Below, one piece after another: positions 8,529 to 17,523 of a stretch of DNA of 64,000 nt (position 1 is its first letter; each line of letters begins with the position of its first letter). A program made the position numbers and the translations under genes. The stretch is from JAGNKE01 sp964583335. Lineage in GTDB: Bacteria; Pseudomonadota; Alphaproteobacteria; Micavibrionales; Micavibrionaceae. A model generated the notes under the pieces. The model was not told the DNA's origin. It saw nothing but the letters and a program-made list of their open reading frames with translations, and searched no databases. Where the stretch lies: the NCBI GenBank assembly GCA_964583335.1, contig CAZOVG010000001.1, positions 496,001-560,000 of the forward strand. The letters run 5' to 3'.

Positions 8529-11500
8529 ATGATACGGAAGCGGAAAATAGTCGGATACTTTCTTCTGCCCGGTGTTTTGCCCCGGGTTTGGGAGTTGTTT
8601 TCCTCCGGTTTCGCGCAACTGTCCCTGATGATCGCGGTGATTTATCGCAATGTCGGTTTGCTTCCGGCAGGGCACCCTTATCTCAAGCCTGCAAATTACG
8701 GAAAATACGGCGTGCGGCATGTGGTGGCGGAAGCCTCGGCATTCCTTGTTTACGACCGGCAAAACGTAGACAAGATCATCATTCATTTCACCATTATCGC
8801 CGGGATTGTGCTGCTGGTGATGCAGATATGTCTGGTTGTTCTGTCTTTTGTCGCCTTGCCGGTTTTTGCGACGACCTGGACCAATGCGTTTCTGACTACG
8901 CCGCTTGGGCCTGAGCAGGATCTCGCGTTTATCGTTCTGGACCGTGTGTTCGGTATCATGGACTTCACGGGTGCGGGCGGGTTTTTCGAATCGTGCTACT
9001 CGACCGGTGTCGCTTGCCTTGATCTCAATGGAAACGTCGTAGCAACGCCTGCGGCTTTCCCGCAGCCTTTCCATCTGGCGCTGCATCAGTTTTTCGGTTT
9101 CTATACGCTTGGCATCGCGTTTTTGTCGATGGTTCTCATCCTTTATTACGTGGTTGCCATTATTGGCGAAAGCATTACGTCGGGACGACCTTTCGGACAG
9201 CGGCTCAACAAGGCTTGGTACATTCCTCGGCTGATCATGTTTTTTGCCCTGATCGCGCCGATGAACCTTGCGGGCGGCAATAATATCGGCATCAACGCCG
9301 CACAGTTTATCACGCTTGGCATTGCGAAGTTCGGCTCCAATATGGCGACGAATGCCTGGGACCGTATTTTCCTTCCTGCTGCTCTTCTCAACCCGGATAT
9401 CGATACTTTGCTTGGCCGTGCGGAAACGATGGTCGCGATGCCGAACGCGCCGGAGATGGCGACATTGACACAGTTTCTGTTCGTTGCGCGGATGTGCATG
9501 ATGGCCGAGCAGATTATGAATAACCGGACCGATGACCGATATCTCAACATTTTCCTTGTCCGGGATAATAATCCCGATGTTACCGATGCCTCGCTCGGGT
9601 TTGCCGTGGCGACGGTTCCGGGCAGCAATGGTAACGCGCTTTACTACTTCGAGCCCGGGCCTCTTCCTTTCTTCGACGAGGTTGTTCGCTTCTCGCGTTA
9701 TGGCAAGGTTGTCATGCGTTTCGGTCACTTCAATCCGCCCGGCGGCGGCGGGGCTGGCGATCCGAACGAAGCGGGGGCTTATGAAAATGAGCTTGGTTAT
9801 GTAAAGCCTACCTGCGGCGAGCTTGTGTTTGATCTGGTCGCGCCCAGGCCTGACACTGCTATTGGCGATCCCGTGACGACCGGTTTTGCTACCAATATTG
9901 GTAACTTTGAAATTGATCCCCACGGGTTTCAGCCAGGGGGCGGCGACCTGCCCGTCTCTATGAATGGGGTCAATGAAATTTATTACGAGATGGTGGAGCA
10001 GTATTTCTATCAGGACCCCTATTTCGACGAGTTGGCGCACTGCATGTTGAAATCGATCCTGCCTTACGATCATGATTCGGCTTGCGTGGACATGGATTTC
10101 ACGGCTTGGATTCCCGCATTTCCAGTCACGCGGTGGGGGAACGTCGATCTCGTGCGCCGTAACATCAATTACTATAACAACGTCAACCGCGCCGTGATTT
10201 CCGGCCTCTGGTGGCAGCCTGCGGATCCGGAGTTTCAGGTGACCAGCGCGGGCGGCCCCCCGGGCGCGGGCTGGACGGGGGTTGCCGGATGGTCGGGTCG
10301 GCCCATCAACTCGCCGGATGTCTATAACTTCATTTTGCAGATGCGGCTTAAATACGACTTTGCCTTACCGATCGAGGTCCGGCGTTTGGGCTGGGCCGGG
10401 GCGGCGCTTTGGTATCATCAGATCGCGAACGTCAACGGTATGTTCATGTCTGCGGTTCAGAACCTGCCGCGTCCGACTAAATATCCCGAGCTTATGGAGA
10501 TGATTGCCAAGCAGCACAAGGTTGAGGAGAGCAATTCTTCCTGGGCGGAGCGGTTCAATCCCATGCTTGCCGACGGGCGGCTGGCGAGCTTGCCCAATCC
10601 GGGGGATCAGTATATCGCTGCGGCGCTTTACTCCGGCTTTAAGATGTGGGGGCAGGGCGGCGTGCAAAGCTCCACGCAAACCCGCGGAACCGGAAGCGTC
10701 GTTATCGATACGATCAATATGATTTTCGGCACGGAGGGTCTTTATGACCTTCTCGAGGGGATGCAGCAGGGTCCGGCGGCTGACGGGCGGACGCTGAACG
10801 TTCATCCGCTTGCGCTTTTGAGCTCACTTGGCAAGGGTATTCTCGATGCCGCCATGCGTAACCTTCTGATCGGTGTCGTCGGGCAGGGGATCGGGGAGAT
10901 CGTGGACGACAAAGCCGTGGGACCTTTGGCCAAAACATTTGGTGATGCCGCGGCCCGCATCGCGTTGATCGGCGTTTCGATTGGTTTCGTTTTGTATTAT
11001 GTTTTGCCGCTCCTTCCCTTCGTTTACTTCTTCTTCGGGTTTAGCGGCTGGGTCAAGAGCGTGTTTGAAGCCATGGTGGCCATGCCGCTGTGGGCTGTCG
11101 CGCACATCAAGATCGATGGCGAGGGCTTGCCGGGTCCGTGGGCGACGAACGGGTATTTCCTTTTGTTCGAGATTTTCTTGCGGCCGACACTTTTGATTTT
11201 CGGGCTTATCGCGAGCTTGCAAATTTTCACGGCCTTGGTTAACGGCCTGAATGATAGTTTCCATATCGTCGTTATGAACGCCACGGGTTATGATATCGAG
11301 CAGAACCTTGCCGCGCCGACCGCGAGTCTGCCCAACTCCAACCCTACAGGGCCGCAGGGCACGATTGACTTCTTACGCGGGCCTTTGGACGAGTTCTTTT
11401 TCACGGTTATCTACGCAATCATCGTCTACATGCTGGCACTTGGTAACTTTAAGCTGATCGATCAGGTTCCCAATGCGATCTTGCGCTGGATGGGTGCAAC

Positions 11501-11684
11501 GGTCAGTACGTTCAAGGACAATTCGGGCGACCCGGCCGGGGAACTGGCGGGCAAGATGTACCGGACCGGCGAGATCACGCGTGCGCAGCTCATGGAAATG
11601 ATGGGCAATATCAGGGGCGTTGGCAGCAGCTGGGGCGGCGGCGATGTTACCGATACGATCTTTAGAACAGGGGCAAACAAATAG
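8529..11684 (+). CDS. DotA/TraY-like type IVB membrane protein, paralogue 3
   Basis: 1051 residues, the longest of the three, starting 34 nt after paralogue 2. It has the same scaffold: HPYLKPANYGKYG, DLAF, FGQRLNKAW, a helix ending in LIAPMN, GYVKPTCGE at about 423, GWAGAALWYHQ, then LPFVYFFFGF, EAMVAMPLWAVAHIKID and a FLRPT helix. An extra segment rich in Gly/Pro/Asp lies at about 395-480. The C-terminal tail after the last helix is hydrophilic and ends in a Gly-rich stretch. A bidirectional terminator follows about 90 nt after the stop. Together the three genes form a compact 9 kb cluster of near-equal giants without other secretion genes, which suggests subunits of one hetero-oligomeric membrane complex (inference). 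Confidence 0.84.
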   Translation: MIRKRKIVGYFLLPGVLPRVWELFSSGFAQLSLMIAVIYRNVGLLPAGHPYLKPANYGKYGVRHVVAEASAFLVYDRQNVDKIIIHFTIIAGIVLLVMQICLVVLSFVALPVFATTWTNAFLTTPLGPEQDLAFIVLDRVFGIMDFTGAGGFFESCYSTGVACLDLNGNVVATPAAFPQPFHLALHQFFGFYTLGIAFLSMVLILYYVVAIIGESITSGRPFGQRLNKAWYIPRLIMFFALIAPMNLAGGNNIGINAAQFITLGIAKFGSNMATNAWDRIFLPAALLNPDIDTLLGRAETMVAMPNAPEMATLTQFLFVARMCMMAEQIMNNRTDDRYLNIFLVRDNNPDVTDASLGFAVATVPGSNGNALYYFEPGPLPFFDEVVRFSRYGKVVMRFGHFNPPGGGGAGDPNEAGAYENELGYVKPTCGELVFDLVAPRPDTAIGDPVTTGFATNIGNFEIDPHGFQPGGGDLPVSMNGVNEIYYEMVEQYFYQDPYFDELAHCMLKSILPYDHDSACVDMDFTAWIPAFPVTRWGNVDLVRRNINYYNNVNRAVISGLWWQPADPEFQVTSAGGPPGAGWTGVAGWSGRPINSPDVYNFILQMRLKYDFALPIEVRRLGWAGAALWYHQIANVNGMFMSAVQNLPRPTKYPELMEMIAKQHKVEESNSSWAERFNPMLADGRLASLPNPGDQYIAAALYSGFKMWGQGGVQSSTQTRGTGSVVIDTINMIFGTEGLYDLLEGMQQGPAADGRTLNVHPLALLSSLGKGILDAAMRNLLIGVVGQGIGEIVDDKAVGPLAKTFGDAAARIALIGVSIGFVLYYVLPLLPFVYFFFGFSGWVKSVFEAMVAMPLWAVAHIKIDGEGLPGPWATNGYFLLFEIFLRPTLLIFGLIASLQIFTALVNGLNDSFHIVVMNATGYDIEQNLAAPTASLPNSNPTGPQGTIDFLRGPLDEFFFTVIYAIIVYMLALGNFKLIDQVPNAILRWMGATVSTFKDNSGDPAGELAGKMYRTGEITRAQLMEMMGNIRGVGSSWGGGDVTDTIFRTGANK

Positions 11685-11774
11685 ATCTGGCCGCTGACTT
11701 TCCTCCTCGGTTTACCGCTGGTTTTTTTTGACGTCTCGCGGATTCTCTTTTCCATATTTGTTTGACCGATATGC

Positions 11775-11805
11775 AAAAAAAAGCGGCTCTTTTGGCCGCA
11801 TTTTG
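11775..11805. terminator. Bidirectional Rho-independent terminator
   Basis: GCGGC at 11783-11787 pairs with GCCGC at 11795-11799 around a 7-nt loop. Eight A residues precede it and ATTTTGTT follows it. It sits between the convergent dotA-like cluster and the minus-strand TIKI-like gene. The stronger T tract is on the minus strand, so it best serves the minus-strand gene, but it can end both transcripts. Confidence 0.7.
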
Positions 11806-11852
11806 TTATGCCGTGGCTTCCAAGATTAATCCGGACGGGTTCTTAACGGGGT

Positions 11853-13088
11853 TTAATGCGGCGTGTATTCTTCCGCCGGGGCCGTGAGGAGAAGGCCGTT
11901 ATTGTCACGCAGTTGGCGCAGCGTAAGGCGCAATTCCTCCGCGCGGGCCTCATACATTTCCTTGGGCGTGCGGCCTTCAAGGGTTTCACTGATATAGGAG
12001 AAGTGGGGGGCGAGGCTTTGGATCAGCGCGACCTCCCGGTCGTCGGCCTCCGGGTCTCTGATCGAACTGAAGCCGGTGGCATCGGTGTATTCAAGATGCA
12101 GCGTGTGCGGGTCGTTCAAGGCTTGCACCGGGGTGTTGTCCAGTTTGTCCTGTTCGGATTTATAGAGCGGCGCGCCCATAAAGACATGCTGCGAGCGGGC
12201 CGCGAATATGGCGTTCAGGCTGTGTTCATACCAGCTGCGTTCAGGGATCAGCGCGTGGTTTCCGGTGACGTGGGCGCGTCCGGCCTCGATGAACAGAACC
12301 TCAACGTCAGGGTTTTCCTCAAAGATTTCTTCGGTCCTGTTGAACATATACATATTTCGGGTCAACATTCCCATCTGGCCGAGCGAGTCAATCGGGCCTT
12401 CCGTCGGGGGGGTGATTCCGAACTCTCTGAGGATTTCGGAGGCCTCCTCGATGGCCTCCGCCACCTTGGGGTCTGAGGTCAGGAGGTCCTGTCGGCTGCG
12501 GTTATTTTCAAGATAAAGCTTCCAGTCGCGGGGCGCATCCGCGCAGTGAACGGGTATATTATGGTTGTCTAGGTACTGGTGCAGAAGCGCCCGGTTGATG
12601 CGCGCGTTGCCCGTGCGGACCGGCGTGGTATCGGCGGATAGCTTGTCGCGAAGGCTGGCATTCCAAGGCGCTTGCAGAAGCGCCTTCACCCCCGCCTTGT
12701 TCGTCGTTTCGGGTTTGAAAATCTCGTCTACGTGCAAATCAATATTGTTTGGCGGCCATTCCAGCGCGAGGGCGACCTTTACGCCTCTTTGGGTCAACTC
12801 ATGGATCACGTTGGTTTGAAGCGCGACATGGTGTCCGTTTTCATGCAGTTCACCAACGCAGACCACGATTTTTTGGCCACGGCGAAGAAGCCCCAGACGA
12901 TCAACAATTCCTTGGGTGATAATATCGGTGTTTTTTTTCAGAGATTCGACCACCTCGGGGGCGGCCGCGTCGGTGTAGTCGAAGATCAGCTCGGGATGGG
13001 GCATCGGCTCAAGCTGCTGAGCCTGGGCAAGTTGCCCGCTGTTTGGGTCTTGGTGCGCCTGATTCGTAAAAGAATCCCCGTCTGCCAT
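11853..13088 (-). CDS. TIKI/TraB/EreA-like fold protein of unknown function
   Basis: 411 residues, cytosolic by appearance (no signal peptide, Gln/Pro-rich first 30 residues). A CVGELHENG motif lies at 77-85, followed by an LALEWPP strand near 107-113, and a late block FIEAGRAHVTGNHAL. A GE-x-H motif after a first strand together with a late G-x-AH-x-x-G block is the arrangement seen in the TIKI/TraB/GumN/EreA/ChaN-like superfamily, whose members include putative metalloproteases and haem-binding proteins. The match is by pattern only and the closest family is unclear. The gene stands alone, convergent with the dotA-like cluster, with its own terminator. Function cannot be named. Confidence 0.5.
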   Translation of the reverse strand: MADGDSFTNQAHQDPNSGQLAQAQQLEPMPHPELIFDYTDAAAPEVVESLKKNTDIITQGIVDRLGLLRRGQKIVVCVGELHENGHHVALQTNVIHELTQRGVKVALALEWPPNNIDLHVDEIFKPETTNKAGVKALLQAPWNASLRDKLSADTTPVRTGNARINRALLHQYLDNHNIPVHCADAPRDWKLYLENNRSRQDLLTSDPKVAEAIEEASEILREFGITPPTEGPIDSLGQMGMLTRNMYMFNRTEEIFEENPDVEVLFIEAGRAHVTGNHALIPERSWYEHSLNAIFAARSQHVFMGAPLYKSEQDKLDNTPVQALNDPHTLHLEYTDATGFSSIRDPEADDREVALIQSLAPHFSYISETLEGRTPKEMYEARAEELRLTLRQLRDNNGLLLTAPAEEYTPH

Positions 13089-13271
13089 TCAAACCTCATT
13101 ATTGTTTTTTTATGTCACACCCTGTTGCTTTCATTATTATGACCTTGAAACATCCTGTCCATTTTTTTTTCAATTTATTCATTTCGTGCGTAGGATTCTT
13201 GTGCTGCGGCGCACAAGCCCATCGCCTGAGAGGCGGGGCTCATTTGAGCTGAGAGACGAGGAATTCTGAGG

Positions 13272-13961
13272 TTATTTGCGCAGATGTTCGAGCAGGACAT
13301 CGACGTTGCCGCCGCCGCGCTGGATCACAGAAGCGAAGTCGGAGCGCTGGGTGAGGGCCATGCTCACACCCTCTACGAGGATATCCACCACCTTGAATTT
13401 TTGATTCTTGCCGCGCACGCGCCATTCAATCACGAATTTCTGCTGGCCTTTTTTGGGGATGATCGTGGTGTGGACGATGACGTCGTCGTTCGCGCTGTCC
13501 TTGCGGGCGCCGGTGACTTCGAGTTTCTGGCCGTCATATTCCTTAAAGCGGGCGGTGTAGACGCGCACGATCAGTTCATTGAAAAGTTTCTGGTATTCTT
13601 TTTTCTGGACCGGTGTGGCGGTTTTCCAGAATCTTCCCAGAGCAAACCGGCCGATCGTTTCCATGTCGAACGCGTCGTTCAGGAGGTCCCGGAATTCGGC
13701 TTCGCGCTTTTCCTGGGACAATGATGAGTCGGACAGGAACCCTATACCGCGGTCGGCGATATCGCCGATCAAGGCCTTGCCGCTGTCCAGAAGGGCTTGG
13801 TTTTCCTCGCCGTTGATTTTCAGGATCGCGATGCGGGGCGCGGGCGATTCCTGAGCGGTGGCGACATTCGTGAGGGCCGGGGCCGGAACAGGACACAGGG
13901 CAGTGAGGGCGAGAGCGGCCAAAACGGCGGGTTTGGTTAATCCAGAACAATAACGGTTCAC
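13272..13961 (-). CDS. mlaC: MlaC-type phospholipid-binding periplasmic protein
   Basis: 229 residues with an N-terminal signal peptide (hydrophobic core LAALALTAL, cleavage probably in the ALTNVATA region). The body shows the MlaC/Ttg2D pattern: a helical segment with RFALGRFW, then KKEYQKLFNELIV and an antiparallel sheet region with FVIEWRV and KVVDILVEGVSMALTQRSDF near the end. MlaC carries phospholipids between the outer-membrane MlaA complex and the inner-membrane MlaFEDB transporter. The start is a GTG preceded by AAGGAGTAGCTAAGC, a good ribosome-binding site, which supports it over later Met codons. It follows mlaA on the same strand with a gap of 117 nt. mlaFED are not in this window. 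Confidence 0.9.
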   Translation of the reverse strand: MNRYCSGLTKPAVLAALALTALCPVPAPALTNVATAQESPAPRIAILKINGEENQALLDSGKALIGDIADRGIGFLSDSSLSQEKREAEFRDLLNDAFDMETIGRFALGRFWKTATPVQKKEYQKLFNELIVRVYTARFKEYDGQKLEVTGARKDSANDDVIVHTTIIPKKGQQKFVIEWRVRGKNQKFKVVDILVEGVSMALTQRSDFASVIQRGGGNVDVLLEHLRK

Positions 13962-14078
13962 GCTTAGCTACTCCTTAAAACTTTCCGGTCCTGACACTTA
14001 ATTCGTCCAAGCGCCCGGTTTATTACAGTCTGCGGGCGAAGGGAAGAAAAAACGTTAAAAACGGTGTTTTAGTCCTTC

Positions 14079-14879
14079 TTATTCCTGATCGTCTTCGTCG
14101 TAATTGGGGATGGAGGGGGAGCCGAATGCGCCGTCCTTTGCATCTTCGACCAGTGCGCGGCGGCTCTGGAAGTAAATGCTGCGGGTCGCGGCGTAGGGAT
14201 CGAGGGAATTCTGGCGGATATCCTTGAGCGTGTCATAGACGGATTCGCGGATGTCCAGATAATCGGCGGTCAGCTTGCCGTAGTAGAGGGCTTCTTGATC
14301 GACGTTGAACAGGTACCAGCGCACCGGGTCGGCCATGCCGTCCACGAAATAGCCGGAATAGTCGCGGGTCGAGGAGGGGCCGAGGAAGGGGACGACCATA
14401 TAGGGGCCGTGCGGGACGCCCCAGACCGCCAAGGTCTGGCCGAAATCCTCGCCCTCGTATTCGATGCCGTTATAGCCGGCGAGGTCGATCAGGCCGCCGA
14501 GGCCGACCGTGGAGTTGATCGCGGCGCGGACCACGCAGTTCTTCGCGCCCTCAAGGTCGCCCTGAAGCAGCTGGTTGGCCAGAATGACCGGGGATTTGAT
14601 GTTGCGCAGGAAGTTGCGCACGCCCTTGCGGACCGGGTGGGGGGCCACGAAGCGGTATCCCTTGACGATCGGGTTGACGACCACGTCGTCGAAGCCCGCG
14701 TTGAACGAGAACATGGCGCGGTTATAGCCCTCATAGGGGTCGTAAATCTCAAGATCGCCCTCCACGATATGCGCGTTTTCATTGGTTGCGCAGGCGCTCA
14801 AGGCCAACCCTGAACACACGACCAAGGCATATTTACGCAGAGCGGACAGAACCTGCCCTTTTTGATTCGTTTTTTTCAT
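14079..14879 (-). CDS. mlaA: MlaA (VacJ) outer-membrane lipoprotein
   Basis: 266 residues from the ATG at 14879. A TTG 18 nt upstream also opens the frame, but the ATG gives a compact lipoprotein signal MKKTNQK...LALSAC with a lipobox Cys. The mature protein has the MlaA hallmarks: YDPYEGYNRAMFSFN, a VVNPI-x-KGYR segment, VRKGVRNFLRN, then FGQTLAVWGVPHGPYMVVPFLGPSS and DYSGYFVDG. MlaA removes phospholipids from the outer leaflet of the outer membrane and hands them to MlaC, encoded next on the same strand. The acidic C-terminal tail (YDEDDQE) is a minor family variation. Confidence 0.93.
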   Translation of the reverse strand: MKKTNQKGQVLSALRKYALVVCSGLALSACATNENAHIVEGDLEIYDPYEGYNRAMFSFNAGFDDVVVNPIVKGYRFVAPHPVRKGVRNFLRNIKSPVILANQLLQGDLEGAKNCVVRAAINSTVGLGGLIDLAGYNGIEYEGEDFGQTLAVWGVPHGPYMVVPFLGPSSTRDYSGYFVDGMADPVRWYLFNVDQEALYYGKLTADYLDIRESVYDTLKDIRQNSLDPYAATRSIYFQSRRALVEDAKDGAFGSPSIPNYDEDDQE

Positions 14880-15081
14880 AGGAGCGCCCAAAGACAACGT
14901 GGTTTTACAATCTCATTCTTTATAACAGCCGGGAATTATTAATGAGTTAACGCAGAATCAGGAAGGCTTAAAATGTTATTTTCCGAAAGTTTTATTGATT
15001 CTCCCCGCCAAGACAATAGGCGGGCGGGATTTATACGCGATTTGTTGGGGAGAGTCGTATTTTTGCCACGGTGTGGCGGGC

Positions 15082-16266
15082 TTACCCGTCTTCCTTGTTG
15101 AGCATCGCGCTCAGGCCCAGCAGGAAGCAGATGGCTGCGGGCGCCCAGGCGGCCATGATGACCGGGATCTGGCGGGATGTGCCCAGCGCCTGCAGGAAGC
15201 TGGAGAGGAAAAAGACGAGAAAGCCGATAAAGACCCCGAAGACGATCAAGAGGAAGCTGCCCTGCATCCGGGGCGGGCGCATGGAGACGGTCGCGGCCAG
15301 CAGGATCATGGCGGCGAACATCAGGGGTTGGGATAAAAGATTATGGTAATAGACGCGCAGGGCGGCGGCGTCGAAGCCAGTTTCCTCCAGCGTGGCGATA
15401 TAGCCGGGGAGCTTCCAGAAGGACATGCTGGCGCGGGAGGAGAAGCTTTCCTCGATATCCTCACGGGTCAGGGAGGTGGGTAATTCGAACGTCTCCAAGG
15501 TTTCGGGCACAACAGCGTTATCTTTATAGATCTGTACGCCCGTCATGCGCCAACTGGCCTCGCCTAAAACGGCCTCTTGGGCATGGACACGCTGGAGGAA
15601 ATCGTTTTCTTCTGTGAAGTAGAGCACGGTTATGTTCTGGAGCTTCCATTCGGGCTGTTTGATCTTTTCGGCGTGGAAGATGATGTAGCCGGGCACGAGC
15701 GCCGCTTTCGCGGGGACGGGTTGCGCGGAATCCTGCGGGACTGGGTCTTGCGGCACGGGGGCTTCGGGTTCGATCAGGATGGCCTGACGCAGCCAGAGGC
15801 CCTCCTGAAAGATCGCGATCTCGTTGCGTTCCTTGCTCAGCAGCTTGTGCTGGAGTTGCTCATATTTCTGGATCAGGACTGAGCCGACCGGGTTGATGAC
15901 CGTCATCTGGAGGATGCCGAACAGGGCGGCGACGGCGACGAGGGGCATCAGGAACTGCCATACCGAAAAGCCGGAGGCGCGGACCACGATCAACTCATAA
16001 CGGCGGGTCAGCTGCCAGAAGGTATACATAGCGCTGAACAGCACGGCGAAGGGCAGCATGGTCTGGCTGACTTCGGGCAGTTTCAGAAGGCTCATTTGCA
16101 GGATGGCGATGAGGGATACTTCGGGATTGTCGCTGGCCCGGCGGATCAGTTCGACCGTGTCGAAGAGATAGATCACGGTCATCAGCGCGCCGGTCAGGAT
16201 CAGCAGGTTGACGATGTAATGCCGGGCCAGATAACGGCTCAGGGTCGGGGTCAGTTTGAGGGTCAT
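15082..16266 (-). CDS. lptG: LPS export ABC transporter permease LptG
   Basis: 394 residues. Membrane helices lie near 15-38, 60-85, 100-125, and three more at the C-terminus from about 305 to 385. Between them is the periplasmic beta-jellyroll domain of LptF/LptG. The N-terminal SRYLARHYIVNLL, the LLKLPEVSQTMLPFAVLFSAM coupling-helix region and ELIVVRASGFSVW are typical of LptG. It pairs with LptF and the LptB ATPase to lift LPS onto LptC and LptA. The start ATG overlaps the lptF stop in an ATGA junction, so the two are translationally coupled. LptB, LptC and LptA are encoded at 31.5-34.5 kb. Confidence 0.93.
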   Translation of the reverse strand: MTLKLTPTLSRYLARHYIVNLLILTGALMTVIYLFDTVELIRRASDNPEVSLIAILQMSLLKLPEVSQTMLPFAVLFSAMYTFWQLTRRYELIVVRASGFSVWQFLMPLVAVAALFGILQMTVINPVGSVLIQKYEQLQHKLLSKERNEIAIFQEGLWLRQAILIEPEAPVPQDPVPQDSAQPVPAKAALVPGYIIFHAEKIKQPEWKLQNITVLYFTEENDFLQRVHAQEAVLGEASWRMTGVQIYKDNAVVPETLETFELPTSLTREDIEESFSSRASMSFWKLPGYIATLEETGFDAAALRVYYHNLLSQPLMFAAMILLAATVSMRPPRMQGSFLLIVFGVFIGFLVFFLSSFLQALGTSRQIPVIMAAWAPAAICFLLGLSAMLNKEDG

Positions 16267-17396
16267 GCGGGTTTCGCCTTTCTTGCGCCCGGGAGGAAGC
16301 GGCGGCGGAAGGGTTCGCTGTGCTCGCTCAGGAGGAACAGGCCGGCGGCGGAGGGGCCCAGCGTCACCAGATACATCAGCGGGATTCCCGCGGTTGAGCT
16401 GCGGGTCAGATTATCGACGGCGAGCGCGAGGCTCTGGAGCAGCACCACCAAAACCACCGCCAGAATGACGCGCGGGGCCTGGCCCCTGCGGTCTACTTCG
16501 CCCAGAAGAAGCGCGTTCAGAGCGATCAGCGTGAAGGCAAAGGCCAGTAGGGGCGTGGTGATACGGCGGTGAATCTCATTTCGGAACTCCTGCGCGTTTT
16601 TAAGATCACGCTCGTTTTGTGGATCGGGGTTCAGAAGCTCGCCCAGCGTTCTTTCGTCCGGCTCGCGCCAGCGCGTGCGGGCGGGGGAGGCGCTGGGCAA
16701 ATCGATCGTATACACATCAAAATCGAGACGTTGCAGAACGCGGGAATTGCGATTGAATTCCTGACGCGAACCGCTGTAGACCACTACTTGTTGCCCGTCG
16801 GGGCCGGCCAGAATCTGGCCGCGCCGGGCGAGGATGGTTGAGGGCGGTTTGCTTTTGTCGCGGCTGTCGTAGATCATCAGGCCCGCGAGTTCGCCCTGCG
16901 AGGCGCGTTTATGGATATAGACGGTGAGGCCTTTGCCGACCTGATTGAAGACGCCTTCGCGGAAGAGATAGTTGGAGAATTCAGCCGTCAGGCTCATGCG
17001 CATCTGCTGCATCCGGCTGAGGGAGGCCGGGGCGACCCACATGGCGTTGATCCAAAGCAGGACGGTGATCAGCGCGGCCAGCGCCAGCGCAGGGCGGGCG
17101 AGGGCCGCCGGGGACTTGCCGAGGGCGCGGATGGCGATGAGTTCGGAATCGATGGTCATTTTGTTGTAGACGAACAGCGCGGCGGTCATGAGCGCCAGCG
17201 GCAGGACGATCTCGAAAAAGCGCGGCAGGGCGAGGACGGTCAGAAGCCAGAGGGAGCCGCCGGAGGAGTTGGATTCCAGAATGATTTCCAGAAAGCGCAG
17301 GGATTGCGTCAGGAAGACGATGAAGGACAGCGTCGCGGCGACGAAGACCGTCCCGATCGCCAGATTGCGGAAAATGTAGCGTTCGAAGATTTTCAT
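16263..17396 (-). CDS. lptF: LPS export ABC transporter permease LptF
   Basis: 377 residues with the same six-helix plus jellyroll architecture as LptG. The N-terminal FERYIFRNLAIGTVFVAATL, a LPRFFEIVLPLALMTAALFVYNKM block and DSELIAIRALGKS place it as LptF. It is the first gene of the minus-strand lptF-lptG pair and is divergent from pepA, with 127 nt between the two starts. The central domain contains VFNQVGKGLTVYIHKR and a MIYDSRDKSKPP segment, regular features of LptF. It works in the inner membrane with LptG and LptB. Length is normal. Confidence 0.93.
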   Translation of the reverse strand: MKIFERYIFRNLAIGTVFVAATLSFIVFLTQSLRFLEIILESNSSGGSLWLLTVLALPRFFEIVLPLALMTAALFVYNKMTIDSELIAIRALGKSPAALARPALALAALITVLLWINAMWVAPASLSRMQQMRMSLTAEFSNYLFREGVFNQVGKGLTVYIHKRASQGELAGLMIYDSRDKSKPPSTILARRGQILAGPDGQQVVVYSGSRQEFNRNSRVLQRLDFDVYTIDLPSASPARTRWREPDERTLGELLNPDPQNERDLKNAQEFRNEIHRRITTPLLAFAFTLIALNALLLGEVDRRGQAPRVILAVVLVVLLQSLALAVDNLTRSSTAGIPLMYLVTLGPSAAGLFLLSEHSEPFRRRFLPGARKAKPA

Positions 17397-17523
17397 TCTT
17401 TTAAGGCTTTATTCCTTCGTGCCCGGTCCATTTGGCCCCTTGGCCCCTTATGCGGAAGCGCTTATAGTACTCTGGTTTTTTGGGGAACTTCAACAGAACA
17501 CACGCCGCAGGACGGGATAAATC

